Assembly: GCA_003427395.1 (NCBI GenBank)
Contig: BFEA01000034.1
Span: 4,661,794 to 4,725,793, forward strand
Reading direction: 5' to 3'
Length of the DNA: 64,000 bases
From: Chara braunii
Taxonomy: Eukaryota; Streptophyta; Charophyceae; Charales; Characeae
The notes below the pieces were generated by a model. It saw only the letters and a program-made list of their open reading frames with translations, was not told the DNA's origin and ran no database searches. Below are positions 44,545 through 56,054 of the stretch, in pieces; positions within the stretch are counted from its first letter, which is position 1, and every line of letters starts with the position of its first letter. A program made the position numbers and the translations under genes.

Positions 44545-44568
44545 AAAAAAAAAAAAAGGGAAAATAAG
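44545..44568 (+). promoter_or_regulatory. Candidate polypurine tract of the giant element
   Basis: A run of A followed by GGGAAAATAAG, directly before TGACAGTTGAG at 44569. This is the only strong purine tract near the right LTR. If it is the real primer, the 3' LTR starts at 44569, 156 bases before the segment shared with the left LTR. Confidence 0.5.
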
Positions 44569-45867
44569 TGACAGTTGAGAGCCTAGTCTATGTGAACTGA
44601 CGGCTGCTAATCGGGAAAACTCGACGTTCTATAGTCGATCGTCGTTATGTCTCACTCAGAGCGGTTATTTATTATATTTATTATTACTATTATTATTAAT
44701 ATTACATCTCCATCAGTTGATACCTGACGTGGTTCCTCTCTTCTCGGCCTGTCTTTTCGTAGAGGAACTAACGGCTCGGGCGTCGAGTTCAGGTGGTGGT
44801 ATTGTGGCCTAAGCAGGCCCAACCTTTCGTGTCACCTGTACTGAAGGGCAGATATAGTGGATTGGAGGGCAGATATAGTGGGGTCTGAAAAGGGAAAAAC
44901 GTGAAAAAGAAAGAAAAGGGGGTAAGGATAAAAATCGGGTTTTGGGCTTGTCCGTGGACTTGTACCGATATTCAGGCGAAGCTGTGGCACGAAAGTAACC
45001 TGAAGCGCCGTCCTTTTTTTTCGCATTTATTATTATTATTATTATTATTATCATTATTGTCTTACCAGTTTTCATGTGCCACTTTCCTTTTCCTTTCCCT
45101 TTTGTCTTTTTGAGGGAAGGCCAACGGTCTGAATTCGGAGCTGTAGTCTGAGTTGGCCCGTTTATACCGTCAGAGAATGAGCGTAGACTGTGCCGCGCGG
45201 TTGGGCCCCAAAAGAGGGGCGACCCGCGGCCGCCTCGNTAGGGAGCCCATCACCCCCTTATANGAGGTCATAAGCCCCCTCCTTGCCATCGGANACGGGC
45301 ACCCGATGAGGAATAGCCTGTGTTGCGTTTTAAAGGGGGGAAATGTGACCCTTAGTATTCCGTTATGGGACCGCAGTGCCGGGTCTGCANTCATATCGCT
45401 AGGGTCTAAGACGGACAAGTGTCAGTATTAGTTCACGATCAACCGATGTCTTTTTTTTGGGATTGAATATTATCCCCAAAAATAAAGATAAANAAAAGTT
45501 TAATTATTAGTCTGTTGCTTAAAAATTNTTGAAATGTGGTAANTCTGAAAAGGACTAATCTGAGTCCTTCATTCAGAACGCANAGAGGNAAGCCCTATAA
45601 GAGAGGATGCGTCGGGATATCGTCGGCAGCCAGCCGCCTGGTAGCACGCAGTCTGTATCGCAGGCTCTGGTGTAGGAGGGTGTGCTATTGAAAGTTGGTG
45701 ACTTTACACTGCGCTGTTTACTAGGCAGGCGCTGACTATTAGGAGAGCAGCTATGGCGCTGCATGGGTACAGGCCCGGGTACTGGTACCACCAGGCCCGC
45801 TGGAAGCCAGTGTCTGGGGAAGGGCCCTGGATCACCGTCATACTAAAACTATGACGGTGGAGATGAG

Positions 45868-46275
45868 TTGGTACTGAAGATCAACGTGGAGGGAGCAAGA
45901 GAGGGGGAGATGCGGACTAACCCGAAGTTGCAGGACGCGATTTCGGAGGCGAGAGACCGAGCTGAGAGACGCTGTAGACGGGACGGAGTGACGGCAAGGC
46001 TACGGATAACTGTGGCCTATCACGAAACTGAGACCTCGATGGACACGGCGGACATGGAGCAGATCCACCAGGACAGAGACTCGGGAGGGGAGAGTGAGAT
46101 GAGCGACGCAGACCATGAGACGGATCTCAGGTCCTGGAACGAACCTGGTGAGATCCAGAAGCATCATCGAGCCGCAAACCTAGTAGAAGAGGGACCCGAG
46201 GCACGCTCGCGACAACTGACACCCAGGGGTCGCGGGACGGGTGAAAGACCGAGCAAGGGGAAAAGGCAGGTCTGA
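45868..46275 (+). CDS. Arg/Glu-rich hypothetical ORF, 3' LTR copy
   Basis: Identical to the ORF at 26675-27082 of the 5' LTR. It adds no independent evidence of coding because the LTR cores are identical. Confidence 0.25.
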   Translation: MVLKINVEGAREGEMRTNPKLQDAISEARDRAERRCRRDGVTARLRITVAYHETETSMDTADMEQIHQDRDSGGESEMSDADHETDLRSWNEPGEIQKHHRAANLVEEGPEARSRQLTPRGRGTGERPSKGKRQV

Positions 46276-49200
46276 GAGAACGCACGCGCGACAGAGAGGG
46301 AACAAAACAGAACTCGAAACGGAGAGGCAAGTGCAGTCGCGTAGGCACACGCGCGANAGGTGACGTGGCCTGAAGAGCAGGAGCGGTCAACAAAGGAGAG
46401 AGGGTGTGAACGAAAAGAGAGAGGATCATATAGAGCGAGACGAACGTCAACCGTTGGGCGCTCTGACACGGCGTCTTGCGCCTCCGGCAGTGTTGGTAAA
46501 GACAAGCGAGAGAGTGAGGGGAGATGAGGGACGTGCCACGTGTGTGTGCAGTTGACACATGGCGTGGCCCAAAGGGGCGCGAAGAGAAGGTCAATTCGAA
46601 GTAGACAGGGTCGCAGAGGTGACTAGTGTGTGAGTGAGAGACCAGGCATGCGAGACATTCTTGTCTGGCCNCGTACCCTCCTCATCCTTTCCTAAGCTTT
46701 GTTTGTCTGNCCAAGTGCGGTTCATGAGTCANAAAACCAACGAGAGACGGGATAGGCCGTGGATGTTGAACTACGTACCTGATGGGAAACTGATGCAGTC
46801 GCTCTCGTAATTTTTCAGAGGGTCGAACAACAACCGCAAATCAGTAATAGTGAAAGAAGGGGAAGCTTTGCNCGCCAGGTTGTTTGATTCTGTCAGAGCT
46901 GCACTGAACGNGCGAGATGACGATTGAACGGTGAGAACCAGACCTAAGGCCACCGTTCATTGCGTGGCCAACGATCGGCATATGGAAGGTAGTCAGATCT
47001 CTAGGGAATGGTCAACGTATGGGTAAGCAGCTGACGTCATCCATTTCGTCGAGCATCTTCGGCTGACTTACGAGAAATTGAGGGCTTCTTGGGTTACTTC
47101 CCAATTCATTCCTCGACCCATTTCTTGGTTCTACTTCTCAGTTTCATTTATCAGTTCTTTTCTCGGTTTACTTCTTGGCGCTACTTCTCGTACTTTCAAT
47201 ATTTGTAGTGCGCCCACGCTGCTACCAACCTTCTGCCTATTGAGTTTTCTAGGCAGGATCTTATTTAGAAGGAACCACGTGGTAAGGCTGCAAGGGTGAT
47301 TGGCGAAAGAAGGGTCAGGGTCATCAGATAACTCTCGTAGTGAGCGGGACTCAGTCTGTTTTTGCATTGGTTTCACCATGGCGGTTAAGACTTCATAATG
47401 CATCTGCTGATATCATTTGGAATAATTTGGGGTATCTCTGGCAGCTTATTCCGAGTAGTAAGCATTGAACAGATCACTGATTGGGGAAAGCGTGATCTCG
47501 ATTATAGTCATCGAAGTGAGAAAATAGTCATTTTCGGGTGCGACAATGCCTGTTATTCAATTTGATCATCTTCCATTTGCCTGAAAACTGTACTTCAATA
47601 GTAAGTAGTATGTTGGGTGACGCCACGGATGAATAGTCGCTTGTACCTGTAGTAAAATCATCCTACACTGGTGGGAGTTAATCGCCTTTTTCGTCTGGTA
47701 TAAGCGATGATCTGATAGAATGTTCAGAAATCCAGTGAGTTTGAGATTTCTGTTTTAAGTTACGGTGAAAGGCAGGATTCTCTTTTCTATACTTTTACGT
47801 GACTTCCAAATTTCACGTTTGTAATGTGTTTTGATGACTGGAGTAATTACGAGTTGCTGTTATGACTCTTGATTGGAGACAGTCAACTGACTCTAGCGAG
47901 CTTCCCAATGAGTACTGAGTTCACAATACTCATTAGGGAAGCTCCAACCCATCAGTCAGATTTCACTTCTTCTACAAGAAGTAAAAGCTACTAAACTAAG
48001 AAGAACTCGGAAATAGCTTGATGGGGAAAAAGCGTGCAGTGCTCAGAAAAGTGTCGTATTTGCTTGTTAAATTCTTGATTGACGGGGACTAACTCCGGTG
48101 TTTTGTCTGTATCAGTCCAGCTTCGGTAAAAGGTCTCTCAAAGTAAGATCGTTAGTCGTTCTCCCTCTCTGCAGAGAGTGATTGACTCCATTATGTTAAA
48201 CTGGAAGTGGCGGTGAGTTTTTGCCTCCGCGCACGGAGATGAGACCTGTGTTAGGTCGGATTAGTGCTTTACCTAACTACGTTCAGTGTAAAGTGCAGAG
48301 CTTGGAATGGGGAGATACCTTTCTCCTTTCCTCATGAGTGCGGACCGAACGTGGAAACGATAGTCAATGAAGGCACTAAAGTATTTGGGTTATCTAGGAC
48401 TGTTATGTATGTACGTAGGTTTGATTATTTAAATCTTGACTATGTAAAAGGGAACTAGCCTGTGCCCCGTTCTTAATAACACGTTTCATTCCCTCTTGCG
48501 TATTACGCCACCTGTATGGCGTAAGGAGCGAGGTAGATGACTGCAGAGTTTTGTACCGAGAGAGCTGACTAAGTTGCAAAAACGGACTGAGAGTTTTTTT
48601 TTTGGATGCATGCTTTAGCTTTGAGATGTCTGTTTAGTTAAGTTACGCATGCTCGGGGTCAATGGGTGACACACACGGCCCAAGTATCTCCCGAGTAAGC
48701 ACTTCCCTTGTTAACGAGCCGTGAAAAGGACAGGAAAAGCTTACGCTGGTGGTCACGTTTGAACGCCATAGGGTCCGACANCTGGAGCACCCCTTAGTAG
48801 CTAATGAGTGATTCTTACTTCAGCGTTAAACCTGTTTGTGCTGACTCCTTGTGCTCCAAGAATCGTCCGGGGAGTTGGCAAGTCTTGTCCCCAAGCTCAC
48901 ATGGGGAGAAAACAACTCTTAGTACTGGTTTACTAGGTAGCCACCTATCGAGGGGAGTTTGGAAGTATTAAAATGTCCGAAGTCTTCGCCACCCTAGAGC
49001 AGGTTCGGATGATCCTCAAAGTGAACGACAAGTAGTTTACGAGCGAAATCTCTTGAGTAAGGGGCGTTGTCTCGATTAGTGGCATAACTCAGTGGAACAA
49101 CCATTACTGCATTGGCTGGTACTCAGGAGTCGTATCCCTGTCAGCGAACTCAGTATTACGATAACCACTGTAGAATGTAAACGTTTGTGAGGTCTTACAT

Positions 49201-49538
49201 CTGTGTAGTATGCATGCATAAAGAGCTTTCCACGAAGCTAGGATCAGCCCGTGATTTGAGCATCATGGAGTGAGACTCTCCTTTCAAGCAGAAAGAACGG
49301 AATGTCAGATTACGAATTAGAAGGGAATAAGGTTATCCTTTATGTTGTTACGGGCTCCCGGTGACTAGATGGTTTTGTGCTTTGCATGATTTAAGGTACT
49401 CTAGGCTGTGCAGATGCCTGAGCAGAAGCTCAATAAAGTGACTCTAAGTGCGAGCGAGTGAGAATCCTCCCTGACTGAAGCCGCAGTAATGAGGGATGGT
49501 TGGCGAGTTTACTAGCCCTGAATCTAAGTGTTATTGCA

Positions 49539-49856
49539 ATGGACCGCTGCAAAGGCACGCTGCGGGTACCTTGCACATTATGCAGGGATAAATCAAAAGG
49601 TTGGGAAGAGGGGTTTATCGGTGAAGTCCAATCTCAAATTGTAATGATGAGAGAGTGGGCGCTGAAGTTAGTGAATGAACAAAATGCCATTGAGTATACG
49701 ATTTACATTCATGGATCGAATGAGGGTCTACACAACACTTACTCTTCCGCTCAGACTGTAAATCAAGCAAAGGGAAAATGGGTCATNTGTAACTGGTTGA
49801 AGCCCATTNTGCTTGATTTCGTCAATCNNGCCAGGAAAGGAATAACNAGGACTTGA
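49539..49856 (+). CDS. Leader-family protein B1, 3' LTR copy
   Basis: Same 105-codon frame as 30346-30663, with the same ambiguous codons near its end. Confidence 0.5.
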   Translation: MDRCKGTLRVPCTLCRDKSKGWEEGFIGEVQSQIVMMREWALKLVNEQNAIEYTIYIHGSNEGLHNTYSSAQTVNQAKGKWVXCNWLKPIXLDFVNXARKGIXRT

Positions 49857-50544
49857 TGATAGCGGCCATACAAACAGNCCCNANCCAATTATTCAAAAGG
49901 CACCCGNTTTTCAAACAGCAACCCGAACAGCGTCTGGTTCTCATCCTNGCATCTAGCCTGGTTGAGAAAGGCTCGACCCGGACTAAGTAATTCTTCCATT
50001 AGCTTTAGTTTGCAATCTTAGTTATTAATCANCAATCAGCCANCACACATCCCTGCTGCAACCAGTCCTCCCTTTTCCAATCAGCAATTAATCAGTGATA
50101 TTCAGTTCTAAGATCAGGAGTTAATCGGCAGTCAACTGACAGTTGATCGGAGCTCGGTCAGTGCTCGGTTAACCATCTGTGATTTCAGCCTTCACGGTTA
50201 GCTATCAACCAGTGGCCGATCAGTTTTCGGAACAACAACTGGATCAGCAAGCATTAGTCCAAGCGGCCGGGATCAGGTGTTCTGATCAGCGGAAATCAGA
50301 AAGGTAATCAGATCAGTAAGTAGATTTCCAATCAGATCAACAACTGAACGAATCGGCAATCGGATCAGCATCCATATTAGTAATCCAGCAAGCGATTCAN
50401 CAATCAGAAACTGCAGTTGGGAACGACAATCTGGAACGAATATTCGAAACTGCAACCTACCCAATGGACTTTTCNCACNCATGTCTTCCAAGGGTCACCC
50501 NTCTTGAGTTGTGAGAACTGATGTAGTGAGAATTCGATGAGGAT

Positions 50545-50814
50545 ATGGAGAGCAACAATACGATTAGGGTCTCTTGCTCACTGTATCAGAGAGCTGAAGA
50601 GACCTGGAGGGAGAGTGCAGTTGATGAGTACAATCAGCAGACTACTATCATGATGGAACATGCACTGGCCCTTGTGAGAAGTCATACAAAAATAGAGTAC
50701 ACATACTACCTGCACGATAAGAACGGCAGACTGTTTGTCACCATAACTTCTGTGGGTACTATTGGGGAAGCAAGGAGGACTGTTGGCAGCCATCAACGAG
50801 CGTTTTGCCTCTGA
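50545..50814 (+). CDS. Leader-family protein B2, 3' LTR copy
   Basis: Same 89-codon frame as 31352-31621. Confidence 0.55.
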   Translation: MESNNTIRVSCSLYQRAEETWRESAVDEYNQQTTIMMEHALALVRSHTKIEYTYYLHDKNGRLFVTITSVGTIGEARRTVGSHQRAFCL

Positions 50815-50993
50815 ATAGGTGCTGCTCACTTTATCCGGACATTCACCAATCATCTAATCAGCAATCAATCATCAGCAGTCAATTACTAGTGATTAGTTTC
50901 TAGCAATCAGTTTTCAGCAATCAGTTTATTGCAATCGGTTTGGTAACCTGTTCTCTGGGACCGTCTGATCAGCTTGTATTGGCAAGAGTACTC

Positions 50994-51197
50994 ATGAGCA
51001 CAGTTCAGTCTACTCCGGTGAGTGAGTCAGTGTTGGCCAACCTCAATCGGATCTCATGCAAAGAGGCATTTCATTATCAGTATGTTAGTGCCATTGGTTT
51101 CAGACAGGGAGATCTGTCAATCTTCGTTGTCCAGACCAGCTTTGCTGATGGCACTATCCACGATCTGAGGCCTTATCTCAGCCACCGAATATCTTGA
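50994..51197 (+). pseudogene. Leader-family protein A1, 3' LTR copy, truncated by deletion
   Basis: Identical to A1 up to the D-L-R-P-Y block, where 47 bases are missing relative to 31983-32029. The frame then shifts and stops at 51197. Sequence for the C-terminal half (P-R-P-P-V-P, G-T-S-W-L-D-M) is still present out of frame to about 51396. The differences after the deletion show that this edge is a genuinely separate copy. Confidence 0.7.
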
Positions 51198-51426
51198 GCA
51201 GAGAGAGAGGGAGCTCGATGACGGTGGTACTACGTTGATCCGCAGCTTCGAGCCGGCGTTTTATAGTGACTATCCTAGGCCTCCAGTCCCTTCTCTTCTC
51301 ACCGATGGCACGAGTTGGCTGGATATGATTGGTTTGTCAAAGAGATACATCTCTCCGGCGGTGATCGACTTTCAGGCGTTGACAGAGCCCACTTAGTATC
51401 CCTATCTCAAACGAGGAGTTTTTTTA

Positions 51427-51609
51427 GTGGACAGATTGCCTACTTTGTGGGAGCAGTTTTGCTCCATGGTTAATTACCGTGTCATGTGCCTCGGATGGTC
51501 GTGCTCAGAGCTTGTCGGCTACAAGTGGCATTTTGTCACGAAGCCTCAGTCTCAGGATGTACGTGGGCGTGGGTCTCGGCACCAGGGAAGATCAGTGAAA
51601 AGAGATTGA
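51427..51609 (+). CDS. Small hypothetical ORF, 3' LTR copy
   Basis: Counterpart of 32281-32463 with one amino-acid difference. Nothing recognisable. Confidence 0.15.
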   Translation: MDRLPTLWEQFCSMVNYRVMCLGWSCSELVGYKWHFVTKPQSQDVRGRGSRHQGRSVKRD

Positions 51610-52089
51610 GAGAGACTGATCAGAGGGATGAGTGAGGACTCTTGAGAGGTGCTGACCACGCTCGTCTATGTGTACTTTCTGAGATTATTACGAGTTCCCA
51701 TTCTTCCCTCATTCAATTGCCCCTGTCTCTGCTCGAGTCAGCCAGTCTTATTTTTTGCATTTTTCTTGCTTGATGATTGTCTTCGTGGATGTTTTGTCAC
51801 AGTTCTCAAAATCAGATTGACATAATTGATGCATGGATAGCACCCCGTAATTTTATGATTATTATTTGCATAATTCTCTGTTGTTCTGAATCAAAATAAA
51901 AGATTCCTAAGACCGGGGACCGACGAAGACCGCAATTGAAGGATCTCGCTTGAAGCCGAACGTACACAACAGGAAGGGATTTGCATTATTGAATTTATTT
52001 TATTTATTGCAATCACATACAACAATCCTGCGTGACAGCCTGTTGGCTTTACGGTCGCTCGAAGTGGCCCGACTGGAAAAAGTGCGACA

Positions 52090-52520
52090 CCAGTAGAGGT
52101 TATAGTTGCCTCTACTTGGGGTGAAATGGCAGACTTTCCTTTACCATCTTAGGAGATGGGCGAGGATATTGACTCCTTAATCACCTTGCAGACATGTCTA
52201 GACCAAATGATGCTTTGTTCGTCGGATATGTTTGGGTCCTTGACGAACTTGAGAGCAAGTGGTCTTAGAAAGACCCTCGAGAGTCCTGGGTGGCGATGGC
52301 AAAAGGTGCTAAGAGAGAGCACTTCATAGTAGAGGTCAATGTAGGTCGCCACAAGTGTGGTGCCTTCACAGACATTGGCTCTACTAGGAACTTCATTAAT
52401 TGCACTTGTGTGGATAGGATGCGCTTAGGGGACCGACTGGAGCGGCTTAGTAGATGTGTAGCCCCTACTCTAGCGAACCAACAACGCATGGTTGTAACAA
52501 ATTACGTGAAGGACGTTGTC
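52090..52520 (+). pseudogene. Gag-pol protease fragment of an older gypsy element
   Basis: From the first base after the giant LTR, a frame reads PVEVIVASTWGEMADFPLPS before a TAG. A later frame, from 52290, holds H-F-I-V-E-V-N-V-G-R, C-G-A-F-T-D-I-G-S-T-R-N-F-I-N. The normal Asp-Ser-Gly active site reads Asp-Ile-Gly, so it is inactive. Downstream similarity ends near 52515. With the gag fragment at 24480-25507 it may form the two halves of one older element split by the giant insertion (inference). Confidence 0.6.
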
Positions 52521-54202
52521 AAGCGCTCGGTCCCCGCTGGGGGAACCTTCCTGGCCCCTTCACGCAGGATTGGCAGATTTCGCAAGTTGCTTCACGAAAA
52601 GGGAAGCAGCGGATCCGCTCTGGCTGAGTGCGCCAGCTATACCTCCGTCGAGTCCCTACGACAGGACAAGGTACAACTTACCTCCACCGGCAGGAGTTGT
52701 CACCATCCCTTGGGTGGGCGTATCCCCGTTGAGCTACTGGACCACACACGAAAGTTTTTACTGGCAATCGCGGAGGTGGCCCAACCGAGGGCGTTTCTCG
52801 TATGCTGTAGCATAGGGGGTACGCGTGGTTCACGCCTACCTCAGACCCGTACGCGAACCGTCACGCTGGGGTGTTGATCTCCCACGTGCGATTCAGCGTC
52901 AGTCGACTAGGACATCCTAACTCAACCACGCGACACACAACAAAATAAACTAACTCAGAAAAACAAATAAGCCTAGTCCCTTTTTCATATGTCCTGACCC
53001 ATAACTCAGAAAGAGCCATAGTGTCTGAGTGAGGCCCACGAGAAGTTGCAAAAAAAGAGTGCAACCGCCAAGGGAATCATAACGCTCAGTCATGTGTACT
53101 CACTTGATCTGCTATCATGGTGACGCTTCATGTGTTACTCACATTCGCGCAACCTCTCATGGGTTTCGGGGTTGCGTACGACACTCAAGTGTCGAAAGCA
53201 AAGTATCGTGAAGGGTTCCTCCTTCACGGTATTGCACGGTTGAAGGATAAGTCGTGCGGCTCTTGCGGCGCCCCTGTCTTTTAGGTAGTGGGTAACAATG
53301 AGCAAGGGGTGCAAGTCCGACTCAAGGGGGAAACCCTTTTGTGCTGGACCAAAGTCTGGGATGTCCTGGACAAGGACCTTGAATTACAGGTTCAGGACCA
53401 ACGTCCGACTAATAATCTAAAAAGCAAAACCCGTTTTGAGATGGGGTTCGCTCGTCCTTCCCCTGCGTAAAGAAAACACAAGTAGTCACGGGTTGGTGAG
53501 CAATTCATCATATCCAATTTAAGTCTCAGTCTCATTAAAGGTCGAGCGCTAAACCTTGCGCTCAACTACTCCTGCCTGTACGCTAGATGCGTGCGGCAGG
53601 AGGAAAATAGAAAAAAAGAAAAAGGGGAGTCTCGGAGGAAATTACGGAGAGCCATTCTCACAGCCATTGTTGAACCGTGTCATTCGCACCCTGCACTCAT
53701 TCATCCATATCACTCTCAATCTAGGAGCGAATCCTCGCTCCCATACATACCTGCACACACATGAAACCCAATAAAAATTCACACCCAAATGCCACAAAAC
53801 GTGGTCAACTCCGTTGCTCCCAGGTTCATGTCCCACACGCCCCTTTCCGACCCCCATTCGGCAAAAGCATACCCGCCTGTCCCGATTCACATAACTTTTG
53901 CAAAGCCATTCAAGAGAGGTTCAGGGAATAGGAACTTTATTCACACGGAAATGCCTTTCGCCTACGGGGTCACAAACATTTGGGCGTGGGTATCACGGTG
54001 GGTAGGAGTTGAGTCGCAAACTGGCTTGCTATCAATCTGATAGCAGAAGTTGAAGCTCAAGACTTCGAAGAACACTCGCAGGTAGCAATCACCTGCGTCA
54101 CAAAGATCAAGGCAGGCATCGTCTGTCGAGTTATCGGAGATCAACTCCGTATTGTACTCTAAGCTTCTTAAAAGTAGCGTCTGGTAACAATGTGAGAATC
54201 CT
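52521..54202. other. Repeat-derived spacer without a recognised gene
   Basis: 52628-52679 is similar to the reverse complement of 4076-4134 (both contain GTGCGCCAG and CCTACGACAG), pointing to an interspersed repeat present in both places. The rest has short frames only, none with a recognisable domain. Confidence 0.45.
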
Positions 54203-54510
54203 GAAAATTTCGGCAGCACTTCCTTTAGGGAAGTGTGCTCGAAGAATATTTACTACCAAATCTAAAAAAAACTCGAGACTCGAAAAATATCTGAAAATAA
54301 ACTAACTCTTTTGGTTTCAGTAGAAATTTCGGCAACACTCCCTTTAGAAAGGAAGGCTTCCAAAATTCCGACTGACCCCACAAACCAAACTACGTCCTAT
54401 CCTAGCTGACATCTTTGAAACTTGACTAACTTTGAGTATTTAGCAGAAATTTCGGCAACATCCCCCTAAGGAAAAGAGGCTCCCTGAACTTCCACTAACT
54501 CGTAGGCTAG
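54203..54510 (+). repeat. Three ~120 bp-spaced GAAATTTCGGCAACA repeats
   Basis: GAAA.TTTCGGCA.CA followed by CTTCCTTTAGGGAAG-like sequence recurs at about 54203, 54323 and 54446. The wording resembles untranslated/LTR parts of plant gypsy elements (recalled, not checked). Confidence 0.6.
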
Positions 54511-54883
54511 CCAAAGTCCTACAGAAACAATCATGCATGAAGAGACAATGCGAAAACAAAAAGCAGACATCTACCTGCCTATCGCTCAAGCATAAGGCGA
54601 GCACTAACAGATTACCCTACTATGCTGAAAACAGATAGAGCCCGAACAAAAGACAAGTCATTGTCAGCAACTATGTCATGTCCAGCACGCATTCAACCAA
54701 TTCAAAACAAAGGTTCGTTCATCTAAAGTTTTCATCTTTCACTTGTCTTGATCACATAATCATTAGTCCTGTATCTTACTTAGTTGATTAACTTTCCAAA
54801 TTGTTCTCAGTCAACCCCATGCAATCACTAACACACTTAGCCTGGACTATTTTTACAAGGAGAAAGGTCAGACATTTGTCAAC

Positions 54884-55555
54884 AAGCGACCGGATCAGTC
54901 GAAACGACTTCACTTCCAGCCCCATTTTAATGTCTTAGGCAAAACGAGCAAAGCGACCGGATCAGCTAGGAGGACCTCATCTCCAGCCGCATTTCAATGT
55001 CTTAGGCAATCAGCAAAGCGACCAGATGAGTCAGGAGGACCTCATCTCCAGCCCCATTTCAATGTCTTAGGCAATCAACAAAGCGACCGGATCGGTCAGG
55101 AGGACCTCATCTCCAACCCCATTTCAATGTCTTAAGCAATCAGCAAAGCGACCGGATCAGTCAGGAGGACCTCATCTCCAACCCCATTTCAATGTCTTAG
55201 GCAATCAGCAAAGCGACCGGATCAGTCAGGAGGACCTCATCTCCAACCCCATTTCAATATCTTAGGCAATCAGCAAAGCGACCGGATCAGTCAGGAGGAG
55301 CTCATCTCCAACCCCATTTCAATGTCTTAGGCAATCAGCAAAGCGACCGGATTAGTCAGAAGGACCTCATCTCCAACCCCATTTCAATGTCTTAGGCAAT
55401 TAGCAAAGCGACCAGATCAGTCAGGAGGACTTCATCTCCAGCTCCAATCAGCAAAGCGATTGGATCAGTCTGGAGGACCTCATCTCCAACCCCAATCAGC
55501 AAAGCGACTGGATCAGTCAGGAGGGCCTCATCTCCAGCCCCATTTCAATGTCTTA
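54884..55555 (+). repeat. 65 bp tandem satellite, ~11 units
   Basis: Unit core AGCAAAGCGACCGGATCAG, then GTCAGGAGGACCTCATCTCC and AACCCCATTTCAATGTCTTAGGCAATC. Units begin near 54886, 54953, 55018, 55083, 55148, 55213, 55278, 55343, 55408, 55457 and 55505. The later units are shortened by loss of the TTTCAATGTCTTAGGC part. Units are ~90-97 percent identical, with no unique spacers. Confidence 0.95.
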
Positions 55556-56054
55556 GGCAAAACAACATGATTTGTACCACAAACAGATGAGTTAAACATA
55601 CATAGTAGATTCCCCTTTCAATTCAGTTAGGGTCATGAAAAAGAAGACAAACGTATACGCAAGTCAAAGTCAAACAGGCCAAACGCCAGGTTTGTATAGA
55701 TAGGGTTTTTTTGGGATGCTAATGGTATATTGTTGGCCTACCTCTGAGTTCCCTGCCTCCAGAGTCCCGCGTGGGCTCCGACAGAGCTCCCACAATCCGT
55801 GGGCCAACCTCCCACAAAGGCCTTGATGCGGTCCTATGGGTTGCAATCCCGCCTGCCGCCTTCGTCTCCAAACACAGGCTAGACTGAGAGGAAGTAGAAA
55901 AAAAGAAAAATGATCAGACGCTCGAGATGCGAGAAGGGGCCAACTCAACTCACATAAGAGGGCCTTGATGCCTTCAGATCCTGAGGGCCCCGCAATGGCG
56001 GCCAATTGCAGCTTTGAAAGAAATTTGTCGTAGTGTCCACGTGCCACTTCCTCA

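Larger units (their letters stand above)
25508..52089 (+). mobile_element. Giant LTR retrotransposon (~26.6 kb) with ~7.4 kb LTRs
   Basis: Two direct repeats, 25508-32943 and 44725-52089, both start TGACGTGG and end GTGCGACA. They bound an interior with a tRNA-Asp PBS five bases inside, a leader array of small ORFs, gag, protease, RT, RNase H and integrase in Ty3 order, and an A-rich polypurine tract near 44545-44568. Every core gene has stops or frameshifts, so it is defective as assembled. No matching target-site duplication is visible (ATATC before, CCAGT after). The left LTR may lack ~156 bases at its start, which would explain this. Confidence 0.85.
44725..52089 (+). mobile_element. 3' LTR of the giant element (7,365 bp shared with the 5' copy)
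   Basis: Starts TGACGTGG (or at 44569, see the polypurine tract) and ends GTGCGACA. Compared with the left LTR it lacks a net 24 bases near 44840 and 47 bases inside ORF A1 (after 51177). Between about 45040 and 51177 it is identical to the left copy including every N, so that core is probably one assembled consensus placed twice. It repeats the hairpins and ORFs described for the left LTR. Confidence 0.85.

Noticed and set aside
25508-52089. Interpretation of the two 7.4 kb repeats as a segmental duplication of host genes
   Set aside because: TG...CA ends, an adjacent PBS and an interior Ty3 gene order show that they are LTRs.
54884-55555. Regular 65 bp repeats resembling a CRISPR array
   Set aside because: Whole units are repeated with no unique spacers, there are no cas-like genes, and the context is eukaryotic. 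It is a satellite.
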